Assembly (NCBI GenBank): GCA_036898135.1
Contig: CM072513.1
Location: 85,360,008-85,424,007, forward strand
DNA from: Oncomelania hupensis
Taxonomy: Eukaryota; Mollusca; Gastropoda; Littorinimorpha; Pomatiopsidae
Direction of reading: 5' to 3'
DNA: 64,000 nucleotides
Shown piece after piece: positions 1 through 10,795 of the stretch. The notes under the pieces are model-generated. The model ran no database searches, was not told the DNA's origin, and saw only the letters and a list, made by a program, of their open reading frames with translations. Within the stretch, counting starts at the first letter, position 1, and each line of letters begins with the position of its first letter. Made by a program: the position numbers and the translations under genes.

Positions 1-330
1 GTTAATAATTTTGTGTGGCAATGAGTTTACTTGGAAAATTGCATTGTCATCACAACGTAAGATATATAATGGACAATCGTTTCTCAAACCGACCGCTAAG
101 CTTTGATATTGATGAGTCTCTTCCTTGTTTTGCAAACAAACCACTGTGCCTGTTATACACTCTTTTCGCTGCGGTCCTATTGTTAGAATCAATCTTGAGC
201 ACATACACAAAGAAATTTGTCGGTTATATCACAACCGTATTTTTAAAAGAGGCTACGTTTAAAGCGATAATTGGATATAAGAGGATTTAGAAATTATCCG
301 ATCAGTACTGCATTGAAATAAATGTCTGAC

Positions 331-502
331 CTGGCGCTGGAAGGCAATCCGTGGCTGCTGGCACCTGGAAAGGACTGTCGGTGTGTCAGCTGGTTGAGGG
401 CTTGCAGGTTAATGGCGCCGTCGGTGTGGTACCACGACATCCTACCTCCCTCGCTACGGTTCACTTTTGGCAGCTTGCGTGAACCTGGACAGACGTTTTT
501 TC
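331..502 (-). CDS. coding exon of unidentified gene (downstream exon of a pair)
   Basis: On the minus strand, a pyrimidine-containing acceptor ending TATTCAG at 503 precedes an open stretch that ends at a GT donor (GTCAGA from 330). It starts in the phase left by the exon at 1133-1496: one base carried over plus GA makes a glycine codon. The two therefore read as consecutive exons. The 56 or so residues are polar and basic (KLPK, NRSEGGR, SSHGLPSSAR) with no domain, signal peptide or membrane segment that I recognise. The next exon would lie left of the window or in the first 300 bases. Function unknown. Confidence 0.45.
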
Positions 503-1132
503 CTGAATATACAACAGCACGAACAATTATAGCGTATGTAGCCGAGCGGAGTATTTGACTCCCGTCTCTCGGCCACGACCTGGAGAACATTGCTCCACCC
601 GAGCTGTTATTTTCATTTTATCCCCCAAAAGAGGGACATAAAAATATTTGCCCTGCAAGGCGGTGAAGCGTGGTTGGGAGTACCGGGTTGCCGGCTACCA
701 GCGCCACGCACTCTACTGCAAGGTCGCTGCCACCGACCTGCATAACATGCCTGCTGACAATGTGGTCCCGCTCGCCACCAAAAGCAGCAGGCGAATGGTC
801 AGCCGGGGAAAACAAAATTGTCGTGTCGCTTTGTCCTGCGTAACCCAATGGCATACCCAAAGGATTCTGCAAAGCAGGAGCCACCCAAGGCTAGTATAAC
901 CAAGAAATTCAAGGTAGACAATTTCTCTCCCAAGCCTCAACCAGTCGCCTCCCTTTCTGCTACACGTAGATAAAGCTTACCCCTACTCATGAACTAGTTT
1001 ACTGTCTGTTTTTATTCGTACTTTTATTTTTAAAACTGTTGACCGAGTATTCGACATCCTATGAGAACAGGTTGACAGCGGTACCGCCATCGTGAAAACA
1101 CATAAGTGGTCTGATTAAATATCGTAACTTAC

Positions 1133-1496
1133 CTCGTTTAACAGGACGCCTAGGAGACCCAGCAGATTTGACAGGAGGCCCGAACACGGGTGGAAACCTC
1201 ACGTCATTGGGCTGATCTTGGTGACGTGAGGTGTTCTCGTAATAGCTGTATTCGTCACTGAGGGCCGGTCTCTCTGCCGTCATATCTAGGTACCTGACTT
1301 TGCCGTCTGACGTCACGACCGCTTGCTTGGAGCGAGACTTGGCTGACTGTGGCGCCACTCGGGGTTGTTTGACGAGGCGGTTGGCCGGATGTCGGAAGTT
1401 GTTGTAAGTCTGGACTGCAGTGAAGAATTGCGCTCTGGACATGGAGCTCTGGTGATTCGCACCGCCACGTGACATCTGTCTGTGCAACATCGTCGC
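1133..1496 (-). CDS. coding exon of unidentified gene (upstream exon of a pair)
   Basis: A good acceptor (TTTCTTGGTCAG, ending at 1497) and a near-consensus donor (GAG|GTAAGT at 1133/1132) bound 364 bases open in one frame: 121 codons plus one base. The product is hydrophilic and low in complexity, rich in Ser, Arg, Gln and Pro, with tyrosines in a DEYSYYE stretch and a proline-rich PPVFGPPVK stretch. This looks like a disordered or cytoplasmic region. A methionine at the third codon means it could be a first coding exon, but the frame is open upstream of it. No family recognised. The donor phase matches the exon at 331-502. Confidence 0.5.
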
Positions 1497-1846
1497 CTGA
1501 CCAAGAAACAGTGACGTAGCTACGTACAATGGTTGCCTAGCAGCAGTTACATGTAAGTAACATCCATATCTCAGTGTGCTGCCTCGTTGTCCCCCTTTGA
1601 ATGAAACATTTCTCTTGTATACATCGGAATCATTTACCACATGTCTTCTCTGGCACCTGCTCGATCTGTCTCAGATAAATTGATTTAAGGCCCATATATT
1701 TGTCATCTGGGACAGGTGGCCCGTAGATTTATAATTTAGAATATGAAAGTCCCTAGAGGTGTCGAGTTATTGGGATAAAATCCAGCAGCCGGAAAGCAGC
1801 TTGTTCAGACTGCGTCGCGGTTTCCGTCACTGCAACAGAACATGTA

Positions 1847-2155
1847 CAGGGTGGTTGAAAAGTCACTCCCTATTAAAACTTGTTTATAACTTTTGTAAGC
1901 AGTATTGCATTGGCATAAAGTAAAATGTACGTTGATTTGTACAGTAGTAGAATGTGACTGATGGTCTGTCGTTTTATCGCACGGTGACGACGGCAGCTCA
2001 CAATTGCCCCGTCGCCTGATACTGGCGTGAGCTCTCGATACGCAAAAGTGTCCGGGGACGTTAATCTACACTGGCCTGAGTGAGTTCAGCTAACGTACGA
2101 TAAAATACGTAAGAAGATATAAGACCAATATGGGAGTGACTTTCCAACCGCCCTG
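1847..2155. mobile_element. MITE with 24-bp terminal inverted repeats
   Basis: The ends 1847-1870 and 2132-2155 are inverted repeats matching at 22 of 24 positions (CAGGGTGGTTGAAAAGTC at the left against CAGGGCGGTTGGAAAGTC read from the right). The 309-bp body has no ORF. Flanks (AACATGTA and AAATATGA) are similar but do not form a clean duplication, so the superfamily is unproven; CAG termini suggest hAT. It contains a copy of the short GTAGATTAACGTCCCC motif (2038-2069) found elsewhere in the window. Confidence 0.75.
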
Positions 2156-2486
2156 AAATATGATCTCACTAGTCTTTTTCTCATTTTTTTATATGCACGT
2201 GTCGGCACCTATCTTTGACAACATAGCACACACACATGCATCTATTAATTTTATTCCTGTGACAATCGATGATCTTGTAAAGCCTTCGCAAGAATATTGC
2301 TATGATTATACCTACAGCCAAAGATAGTGGTCATCCATTATCTTTGCTACAGCTCAGCTTCGTATGTTCCCCTACAGTCTGAATACTAATATACTGACGA
2401 TAGTCTTGGTCATATTTATAACTCCTACACAGGCGGCGGAAGCTGCTCAGGATTGGGGGGGCACACACACATTTTATTCACTGACA

Positions 2487-4168
2487 TGAGGGCCGGACCT
2501 TGGAAAAGTCGAGGGGGAGGGGGGTGGCGGGGGTTACAGATTCAGCGAAGGCGCGAAGCGCCGAGCCTTCTAGGGGTGTCCGGGGGCATGATCCCCCAGA
2601 ATTTTTTTTTTCAAGGATGCAAAATGGTGCAATCTGGTGCAATCTGAACCTTGAAAAAGCCATTTGTGATGGTCTGGGACTTTGAGCTTTTTGAACAATT
2701 GAACTGACAAACTCTGGGGTACAAAAATTATCCTCTGCCCCTCCCTTAAAAAAAACAACAACACACACACACAAACATTTATTTATCAGCAGAGATGTTT
2801 TGTATACTATTATTATTCACTACTTTTTGTTGATCGTTAACGGTATAAAGCTTTACCTTGTAGTTTATGAACATCACCGCCCTGCTTTCACTTAATTCAG
2901 TCTTGCTGCACTAGGTTCCTCGGCATTATTACCATTTGTGAATTGTATCTTCTGGCAAAACAGTTCACTGCCTCTTTGAAGTCCCTGTGCAATCCCTGTG
3001 CACTTTCAGTAAAGCAAGTCCATTGAGTCTCTGTTGCCCCATTGTAGAGTGCAGGTATTTTTTCAGGTTGCGCAACTGACTGTTTGAACGCTCACACTCG
3101 GCAGTAGTGACAGGCAGGGTGCAAAGGTTCTTTAGCATGATGAACAGGTTGGGATAAAAATCCCTTTCACAATGTTTCAGTGCTTCTGATGCCGTGGATG
3201 GGATGATAGCTGTCGCATTCTCAGCAGTACTTCGCCATTTGCAAACCCACCGTTGGTATTCTGCATCAAGGGTAGTGTTGTCTGGTAGGTCAGACTCCCA
3301 CAACATTGCCAGTGTCTTCACCCCTTCTGGAACCTGCATGAAACCATCCTGGTTGTCTATTAAAGTGCTTGGCACCAGACAGAGACCATCAACTGCTAGC
3401 CCAGCATTTTTGAACCTCGAGTCCAATTCGGTTGACAGGTGTTCCAAGAAAGGAATGGCAGTGCTAATCTTGAAATATTCTTCTGGAGTGGCCGCAGATT
3501 GGTTGTCACGGAGAGTCTGTCGGTATGCTTGACGAGGAACAATAACACCAGTTGTCAAAGCATTTGCCATTTTGCTGACTTCACCAAACCAGGCAACGAA
3601 CGCTGTGTCGACATCTCTTCTAATAGAAGACATGCAGTTACTGACCTCTTTGATTTCCCTGTAGGCATCGACATCTTTTGTCCTTTTCTGCAGCTTCACT
3701 GTCAAGGGTTTCCATTTCAACGATGTTTTTGGACGATTCAGCGATGGTCGTTTCAATGGGTGTTCGTTACAACGAATTGTCATAATTATCAACTTAGCAT
3801 CTTAATTAATATTTGTAAAAAGTCGTTTTTGGTGGACTATGGCAGTATCAAGGTGAAGGTGCTGGAAGAGGCTTGCGGCCAGAACAAGAAAATATGGCTG
3901 CATTTACTAATTTAGGCTTAGGGGTTGGGTTACTTGGTCGTTTCAACAGGAAAACGTTTTGGACGTTTTAACGGATCCCTTGAAATGGATTTCCATTGAA
4001 TTGACTATAAATAACTCTTTGTACTTTGGACCAAAAGTGACTAAAAACTGCAATGTTTTAAAAACATTTTTAAAAAATTGAAACTCTTTGCATTTAAAAA
4101 AATCAATTTTTTTTAAATTTGGAGGGAGGGTTCCGGAACCCAGGTAACCCCCCCCCCCCCCGGCCCTG
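2487..4168 (-). mobile_element. hAT DNA transposon (inner, nested)
   Basis: The ends carry AGGGCCGG at about 2488 and its complement CCGGCCCT just before 4168, with a GGTTCCGGA subterminal motif near the right end. A related short copy with the same right end and the same internal motifs lies at 13387-13652. The interval contains a different hAT transposase fragment (2965-3792) from that of the surrounding element. Exact ends and target duplication are not clear; only GACAT is shared by the flanks. Confidence 0.5.
2965..3792 (-). pseudogene. hAT transposase C-terminal fragment (52 kDa-repressor/THAP0-like)
   Basis: A 275-residue reading frame carries the C-terminal part of a hAT transposase. 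A helical region with a TAIPFLEHLSTELDSRF stretch (about residues 110-127) is followed by the hAT dimerisation region: LPVTTAECERSNSQL, then LRNLKKYLHSTMGQQRLNGLALL (split here to show the motif). This pattern is typical of domesticated and transposon proteins resembling the 52 kDa repressor of the inhibitor of protein kinase. The N-terminal zinc finger (BED or THAP) and the first catalytic Asp region are absent, so this is a truncated copy and not a host gene. Confidence 0.75.
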
Positions 4169-4378
4169 GACATTTACTCCAAATAATTTGAACAATTTTC
4201 ATAGACACTATGTGAGAGAGAAAAAAGATATATCATATATTTCTACAACTGTGCATATAAGAGAGAGAGAAGGGGGGGGGGGGGGAAGGTAGAGAGAAAG
4301 GGAGAGAAACTGACCTGACAATGTTGATCCATCACAGTAACAAAAACAGCAGTCATGCATGTCATTTGGCATGGAAAA

Positions 4379-5370
4379 TTACACCGTTAATTTTCCAAAG
4401 TATGCCTGACGGCGTTCATTTCTACTGATAAATTCGTAAGCAGTTTGCGCTAGGTCTAGTTGATCTACTTTGTCTATGAACACATGCATTATAAGACAAT
4501 TATTTAGACGCTCCTGCGTCATCGTTGCCCGAAGGTATGTTTTTACCCGCTTTAGGGCTGAAAAACTGCGTTCAGCCGTTGCAGTTATGGTTGGGATGGT
4601 GAAGTACAGTCTGAGAAGTTTATCCACTTCACTCAGCATCCGTCGCACAGTGTCAGAAGCTTTCAGTTCATCCGGCATTGCTTGGAAGATGGTGATCCTA
4701 GAGTTAGCCGCCTTCCTGGTGTCACCCAGTGCATGTGGGAGGAGTTCTAGCTGAGTTTTGAGTCTGTCCAAGTCGATGTCAGTGGAATATGTATCTTTGA
4801 TTTCTTGGAGTTTCTGGTCTCTTTCCTGTTGCTCCATCACTTAGAAGAACTTAAATTTTCCTTGGTAAGTCGAGAGCTATTTGATCAAACCGGCTCTTTA
4901 AATGTTCTTTGATGTTGTCAATGGCCTCACAGTATTGCTGTCTGTAGTAAGCAGATGGACAAGAGTAGCTGTGACCCTGTGAGCCATCGTCCAGTCTTCG
5001 TGGAGGCTGCTTCTGTCAAGGAACGCAGGGCTCATCACACAAATTTGCAGCTTTCGTTGTGCTTTCAGCAAAAAAATGTCTCATAACAATCTTCATGCCG
5101 CATGCTTTCCAGTGTTCTCAGACAAATGTCAGCAGCGTTTACTGCGTCATCACAAGTCGTTTGTTTTCTTTGAAGAACTGTCGCCAGCTCTTCAGTCACA
5201 GCAAGGATCTCATCTTTGAATCTTTTTGCAACTCCTGACACATGACCCTGAAAATTACTCGCCCCGTCGTAGGCCTGGCCCCTACAGTTTTGCACTGGCA
5301 AGTCAAGTCTGATCAAGCAGTCCTTCAGTGCTGTGAAAATGGTCTCAGCACAGGTATTGTTAACTTGCAT
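4379..5370 (-). pseudogene. hAT transposase remnant, ZMYM1/DUF4371-like
   Basis: Two open segments on the minus strand (5370-5065 and 4840-4379) plus a short open stretch between them (about 4960-4853, ending in a stop) match successive parts of one ZMYM-like hAT transposase. The first has the CRGQAYDGASNFQGH motif that follows the first catalytic region. It then jumps to a region normally about 200 residues further on, so an internal piece is deleted. The second ends with the dimerisation domain (ATAERSFSALKRVKTYLR and TQERLNNCLIMH). Stops and the deletion make it non-functional. Confidence 0.75.
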
Positions 5371-5724
5371 CAGTCCAGAGAAGGGGGGAAAATATTGGTT
5401 TGAACCCCCAAATAATGTTTTTTGAGAAGCTGAATATTGGGGGGGCAAATGTATAGGTTTGCCCCCCCAATATTTTTCTAGGGGGGGCCAGTGCCCCCCT
5501 TGCCCCCCCGCTTCCGCCGCCTGTGTCTTAAGATAGGCTGGTATCTGTAGCATACTCTCCTCAATGAGTAAAAGCAACGACAAGAAATCTTTCAGTTCCC
5601 CTAACCATAAATCATAGTACTATTAGCATTATCGGACACAGGCAGGGTCAGTTAAAAATCAAAAGTGACGCGGCTGGGGAGGTCTGTGATGAGTAAGTTG
5701 TAAATACCACCACACTACGATAAA

Positions 5725-6003
5725 ATCCTATCCTATATAGCGCTTTTTAGCTCACGAGCTGCTCAAGGCGCTCACAGGATCTAACTCAAGCCACGTGAGG
5801 CACCCACCGTGCTTCGTCTGACTCCACCGACAACTGAGCCAAGTCCTGAGCTACTGGTTATGGGGCAGACAGGACCTAGTGCTTGCTGGGTGAATTTATG
5901 TAGTTTGCACTTACCCGTCTAGGACATGAGCGTCAGGATCTTTGGAAAATCCGTGCGATGGACTGCGTGCGTGCACAAACTAGACCTCGGTTTATACTCT
6001 CAT
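5725..6003. repeat. interspersed repeat, GAGCTGCTCAAGGCGCT family, copy 1
   Basis: Starts with a TATAGCGC motif and GAGCTGCTCAAGGCGCT, contains CAACTGAGCC, GGACCTAGTGCTTGCTG, GACATGAGCGTCAGGATCTT and ends in CTCGGTTTATACTCTCATCC. Two more copies share this order of motifs (17275-17530 and 52205-52490), and a decayed one lies near 44690-44865. No ORF. It looks like a short non-autonomous element; class unknown. A SINE is inserted at its right end. Confidence 0.7.
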
Positions 6004-6015
6004 CCCAATGAATGT

Positions 6016-6319
6016 GGGTTGTTGGATAGCGCAGTGGTTGGAGCACTCGCTACTGTGTCGCAAGTTAAGCATCGTCCAGTGCGGTTAGCACTTGGATGGG
6101 TGACCGCAAAACGTGAAGCGACAAATAACAACGCCCCCAGTTGCCTCAACTGTGACTGAGTACCTACTCTCTTAAGGGTGGGGAAGGTAAAGCAGCGATG
6201 GAGAGAGATGGGCATCACCCTCATTACGCTGGCCCAAGATAAGTGTGATCTCCAACATCACGCTCCCCTACGGCCACAAGGCTATGGGATCACCTTTACC
6301 TTTACCTTTTACCTTTTTA
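6016..6319 (+). mobile_element. SINE with tRNA-like and 5S rRNA-like head, copy 1
   Basis: Flanked by a perfect 12-bp target duplication CCCAATGAATGT (6004-6015 and 6320-6331). The head GGATAGCGCAGTGGTTGGAG resembles a tRNA A box. It is followed by AAGTTAAGCATCGTCC and GGTTAGCACTTGGATGGGTG, which follow the order and spacing of the 5S rRNA internal promoter (box A and box C). A conserved body (GATGGGCATCACCCTCATTA, CACGCTCCCCTACGGCCACA) ends in an (ACCTTT)n tail. About 300 bp, non-coding, presumably Pol III transcribed and mobilised by a LINE. Confidence 0.85.
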
Positions 6320-6569
6320 CCCAATGAATGTAATATACTTACGCTGACGCCTCGCTATAGAGTACGAGATCTTATTTTCTGAGACAATCGACGATCATCA
6401 GCCTTTAAAAAGAATACTGACCGACTGACTATAAGGATTTTGTTATCTAGCCGACCATTTCCTGAATCAGGGGAACTAATAAGTAAGCGATAAATAGGCC
6501 TATACTAACTGTAGTTTAAAAATACGGTTTACCTGTAGCTCCCTTGACTCACTTCGTTGTCTTTGTAAA

Positions 6570-6912
6570 TAATAAGGTGACCTGAAATTCGTTGTCGCAC
6601 ACAAGCCCTTGGACAACATGATGACAGGGGTGAAGAAACGGAAACTCCGATGGTATGACCACGTCACCAGATCATCAGGCTTTGCCCAAAAAAATCACCC
6701 TGCAAGGCACGGTGCAAGGAGGCAGAAGAAGAGGGAGACAGAAAAAGAGGTGGGAGGACAACATTCGAGAATGGACTGGTTTGACACTGAACGAAGCCAT
6801 GAGGGTTGCTGGGAACAGAGAAAGTTGGAGTACGCTGGTTAAACGATCATCTGTGGTGCCTCAACGACCTTTGAGTTACGGGATATGATAGGATGGATAG
6901 GATAGGATGAAA
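6570..6912 (+). mobile_element. RTE-like LINE 3' end, copy 1
   Basis: Encodes the C-terminus of an RTE (BovB/RTE-X type) reverse transcriptase: KKRKLRWYDHVTRSS, then WEDNIREWTGLTLNEA and LVKRSSVVPQ, ending in a (GATAG)n microsatellite tail. A frame change occurs after the CCAAAAAAATC run near 6690. 5' truncated like every other copy in the window. Confidence 0.8.
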
Positions 6913-7269
6913 TAAGTACACGATGCATGGGGCATGGGCCCTCAAGGGGTTATTTGGACTAACTACATGAACTGAACATATTTGGCATACGAAAGGAAGG
7001 CTCCGACGTTTCCTGTTAGAATCAAAACAGGATCTTTATTGCCCCAACAAACAGCAAGGAAATGGTTTTTGCCATTCCTCTCAAGGCCCCTATTGAACTA
7101 AAAATCAACGTGATCGTTCAGCTTCTCCCCCCCCCCTCACCTCCCCATCCTCTCCACCCCTTCCCGCACACTCCGACTGCATACCTTACACCCTCACACA
7201 ACATTTCCATGCCAAGGCATGTACAGCCTCCAGTTTGTTCACCACACAGACCTCTTTAAGTGTGTATGT

Positions 7270-7432
7270 ATGTTGCATCTCTCTCTCTCTGTCTGTCTGT
7301 CTCGGGCTCTCTCTCTGTCTTTCTTTCTTTATTTCTTTCTCTCTCTCTCTTTCTGTTTGTCTGTCTGTCTCTCCCTCTCTCTCTGCCTATCTGTCTGTCT
7401 GTCTCTGTCTGTCTGTCTGTCTCTCTTTTTCT
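7270..7432. repeat. (CT)n/(CTGT)n microsatellite
   Basis: Imperfect CT and CTGT repeats with scattered interruptions. Long Ser/Leu/Cys/Val reading frames across it are by-products of the repeat. Confidence 0.95.
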
Positions 7433-7440
7433 CGGAAATT

Positions 7441-7632
7441 TGAAAGTTTAGACAGACTGCATCCAATACCGCTATTAAAGGGAGGGAGGAAACCGGAGTA
7501 CCTGGAGAAAACCCTCGGTGACCTGAAAGTCTCGTACCTAAGTCACATACGTTCGTCTCCTGCGGGGTTCGAACCTTCGACCTTTGGCAAAGGAAACCAG
7601 CTCTCTGTCCACTGAACTACCAAGCCATACTA
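7441..7632 (-). mobile_element. tRNA-derived SINE
   Basis: Read on the minus strand, the 5' part resembles a tRNA (GGCTTGGTAGTTCAGTGGAC A-box region and GGTTCGAACCCC B box). It is followed by GGGTTTTCTCCAGGTACTCC and GGTTTCCTCCC, a body motif widely shared by invertebrate SINEs. The 3' end runs towards a CT-rich tract. Confidence 0.7.
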
Positions 7633-7635
<3 letters not shown>

Positions 7636-7687
<52 letters not shown>

Positions 7688-7690
7688 TCT
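7636..7690. repeat. (CT)n microsatellite
   Basis: About 25 nearly perfect CT units. Confidence 0.97.
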
Positions 7691-7929
7691 CTCTCCCCTC
7701 TCCCTCTCTCAGTGCGCAGTGTGTGTATACTTTTCTGTGTGAGCTGGTATGTGTATTCTTTTGTTCATCTGAAATGTTGCGTTCCATATCGCTGTGCTGT
7801 GATTGCCAATGTTACATAGGAACCATTGTTTACCTTAGCAACCACTACACATGTGGAAACTAAAAGCAGCATTAACGCGGTTGAATAAAACATAAACGGT
7901 ATGTTTGTGTAGGTATGACAAACGAAGAG

Positions 7930-8940
7930 AGATGAAAAGGGTAAAGAACATCTCATAGGAAGCTAATGCCTACCGAAATATTAACAATGACATCCGAAAA
8001 AGCATGCGCACAGCAAAAGAGAACTGGATAGAAGATCCTATCCTATCCTATCCTATCCCGTAACTAGGAGGTCGTAGGGGCACCACAGATGATCGTTTAA
8101 CCAGCGTACTCAATCTTTCCCTGTCCTCAGCAGCCCTGATGGTTTCGCTCAGTGTCAAGCCAGTCCATTCTCGAATGTTGTCCTCCCACCTCTTTTTCGG
8201 TCTCACTCTTCTTTTACCCCCTTCCTTGCACTGTGTGTAACAGGATGGTCTTTGCAAGACCTGATGATCTGATGACGTGGCCATACCATCGGAGTTTCCG
8301 TTTTTCCACCACTGTGAGCAGGTCATCGTGTTGTCCAATGGCTTGTGTGATGGTCTGTCGGACTTCGTCATTGGTGATGTGCTGGGTATAGGAAATGCCC
8401 AGAAGTCTTCTGTAGCACCTCATCTCCATGCTTTGTATTCTTCGTTGTAGATCTGCTGTGAGGGTCCATGTTTCGTAAGCGTATAGGAAGATGGAGATGA
8501 CAAGGGAGCGCAGCAGTCTTACCTTGGAATGTAGACTGATGGTCCTGTCTTTCCAAATTGGCTTCAACCTCGCTAGCTAGGGCAGCAGTTGTTTGTGCGA
8601 TCCTGGAGAGGACTTCCTGTCGGGACCCATTGTTTGTTAGAAGATCAATGCCAGGAAATAGAGAACAGTTTGAACAGGAACAACAGCAAGAAGGCATACC
8701 AGACTGTGAAGCGGCTGACAAGTGTTAAACAGCCCAAGGTCTCCACGACCTAAAGCAAGTCTAGATGAAGAGGGAGACAGAAAAAGAGGTGGGATGACAA
8801 CATTCGAGAATGGACTGGCTTGACACTGATCAAAACCATGAGGGTTGCTGAGGACAGAGAAAGATTGTGTACGCTGATTAAACGATCATCTGTAGTGCCC
8901 CAACGATTTTCGTGTTACGGGATAGGATAGAATATGATAG
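7930..8940 (+). mobile_element. RTE-like LINE, internally deleted and split by a second RTE
   Basis: Plus-strand RTE coding fragments lie at 7955-8034 (NNDIRKSMRTAKENWIED) and 8640-8740 (CQEIENSLNRNNSKKAYQTV). They become contiguous if the minus-strand RTE between them is removed. The element then jumps near 8760 to the extreme C-terminus (WDDNIREWTGL-like) and a GGATA tail at about 8935, so most of the RT domain is deleted. Non-functional. Confidence 0.75.
8038..8637 (-). mobile_element. RTE-like LINE, 5'-truncated, nested insertion
   Basis: Flanked by a 9-bp target duplication TAGAAGATC (8029-8037 and 8638-8646) that lies in the coding part of another RTE. It encodes the last third of an RTE reverse transcriptase (KVRLLRSLVISIFLYAYETW, RRIQSMEMRCYRRLL, RKLRWYGHVIRSS) with a frameshift near 8560, and ends in a (GGATA)n tail (TATCC on this strand at 8038-8057). 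Confidence 0.85.
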
Positions 8941-9593
8941 TTACTGTTTAGAGATAAAGAAACAACATGAACTGAACATATTCACGCGCGCGCACATCGC
9001 TCACAGAAACACACTCGCGCGCGCACGCGCACTTTTACACACACACGCATACTAACACAGAACGTACACACACACATTCATACATAGGCATATGTACAGA
9101 AGTCTATGATTGTCAGTCTAAAGTATTGAAGGGGTGTATCATACTACAGAAATATTACATTATATTTATCCATTAATCGTTTTTGCACATTCAGTCCAGA
9201 TCAAGTTGTCTGCCCTTTTGATGATGGGTGTGACCCCTTACCCATTGGATCTGTAAGAATTCATGGTTCTTTTACAGATAGCCAGATTGTCAATGGGTTA
9301 TGAATAAGCGTAGGTTCCTGATCTTTCTTGATCTAATGATCTTTTTTTTAGTTACATGAGAGTGCTACGCTTCTCTTTTTTTTCTTTCTTTGCAGTAATC
9401 TACCTTTCTTTTGTTCCTTCTTTATTTTGTTCCTTCTTTCTTGTGTTCCTTCTTTCTTTTGTTCTATCTATTCGACTGGTTGTTTCGTTCTTGATTTCTT
9501 TCTTTTCCAATCTTTCCTTTTTATCCTTTCGTTCTCAGTGTACTTTTGTTCGTTTACACATGTCCCTTCTTTCGTTGGCTTTCGTGTTTTATT

Positions 9594-9712
<119 letters not shown>

Positions 9713-9904
9713 CCCGTCTCTCTCATTTTCTCTATCTTTCTTGTGGATGTTGTTTGTGCGTGAAGGTGCGTGTGTACTTTCCTTGGCTTAGAAGAAACGC
9801 AATCTACCTACACCGTATGATATAGGCCTACCCATCACTCAAACTGACGTGTTGTAAAGGCAGGGAGATCGCTGTTAGAGGACGGATAGGAGGTTTTGGA
9901 TATT

Positions 9905-10043
9905 AGTTTCTGTGTTTGTGTGCGTGTGTGTGTGCGTGCGCGTGCATGCATGCGTGCGTGTGGGCGCGTGAGTGTTTCTGAGTGCGTGCATGTGTGTTTG
10001 CGCTTGCGTGTGTGTGTGTGTGCGTTTGTGTGTGTGTGTGTGT
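9905..10043. repeat. (GT)n microsatellite, interrupted
   Basis: GT/GC alternating tract with GCGTGCATGC interruptions; alternating purine-pyrimidine throughout. Confidence 0.95.
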
Positions 10044-10328
10044 TAATTTGCATTTATTTCCAATGACGGTATCCAATACCGTTACTAGTTTATTTTGGCC
10101 CCTGGCTGATATCGAACACAAACCATGTGGCACTAGAGACTAGCGTCCTACCTTCAGAAAGCTGTTACCCAATGGGTACATGCTTCCTGAATATCCCCCC
10201 CCCTCTCTCTCTCTCCCTCTCTCTCTCCCTTGCCTCTACAGGCAGACAGATGATCAATTAAAATACATGCTTTCTTAGCGTAGTTCTCATTTCAGACTGT
10301 TCATAACAAACTTGTATATGCTGTGGCC

Positions 10329-10795
10329 GACAGAAGGGAGAATCGACAAAAGGGAGAAATGCAAAATGGAGAAGGCAAATGGACAAAATGGAGAACGGAC
10401 AAAAGGGAGAATGCGACAAAGGGGAGAACGGACAAAAGGGAGAATGGACAGAAGGGAGAAATGATAAAAGGGAGAATGGACAGAAGGGAGAAATGATAAA
10501 AGGGAGAATGGACAGAAGGCAGAAATGATAAAAGGGAGAATGGACAGAAGGGAGAAATGATAAAAGGGAGAATGGACAGAAGGGAGAAATGATAAAAGGG
10601 AGAATGGACAGAAGGGAGAAATGATAAAAGGGAGAATGGACAGAAGGCAGAAATGATAAAAGGGAGAATGGACAGAAGGGAGAAATGATAAAAGGGAGAA
10701 TGGACAGAAAGGAGAAATGATAAAAGGGAGAATGGACAGAAGGGAGAAATGATAAAAGGGAGAATAGGGAAAAGGGAAAGCGGGTAAAAAGGGAG
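10329..10795. repeat. 32-bp tandem repeat array, GGGAGAAATGATAAAA type (left inverted arm)
   Basis: Regular 32-bp units made of two related 16-mers, GGGAGAATGGACAGAA and GGGAGAAATGATAAAA, repeat about ten times from 10430. Shorter irregular GGAGAA-GACAAAA units precede them (10329-10430). The same motif occurs inverted at 13985-14150. No host coding meaning; the 203-residue minus-strand frame across it is a repeat artefact. Confidence 0.9.

Larger units (their letters stand above)
2430..5523 (-). mobile_element. hAT DNA transposon (outer), degenerate
   Basis: Terminal inverted repeats CAGGCGGCGGAAGC occur at 2430-2443 and, inverted, at 5510-5523; the match extends three bases outward (ACA/TGT). 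CAG termini and a minus-strand transposase related to the ZMYM/DUF4371 type of hAT protein fit the hAT superfamily. Poly-G-rich subterminal stretches lie inside both ends. No 8-bp target duplication is visible (CTCCTACA against TGTCTTAA), so the ends may have decayed or the element may have rearranged. A second hAT-like element appears nested near its left end. Confidence 0.65.

Noticed and set aside
618..884. Minus-strand open segment with an acceptor-like CTTTGCAG between the two unknown exons
   Set aside because: Its open frame needs phase 0, whereas the exon at 1133-1496 ends in phase 1; in the matching phase it hits a stop. No family match. An alternative exon is possible but unsupported.
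6060..6115. 5S rRNA gene
   Set aside because: Only the internal-control-region part is similar. It sits inside a 300-bp SINE repeated three times with target duplications.
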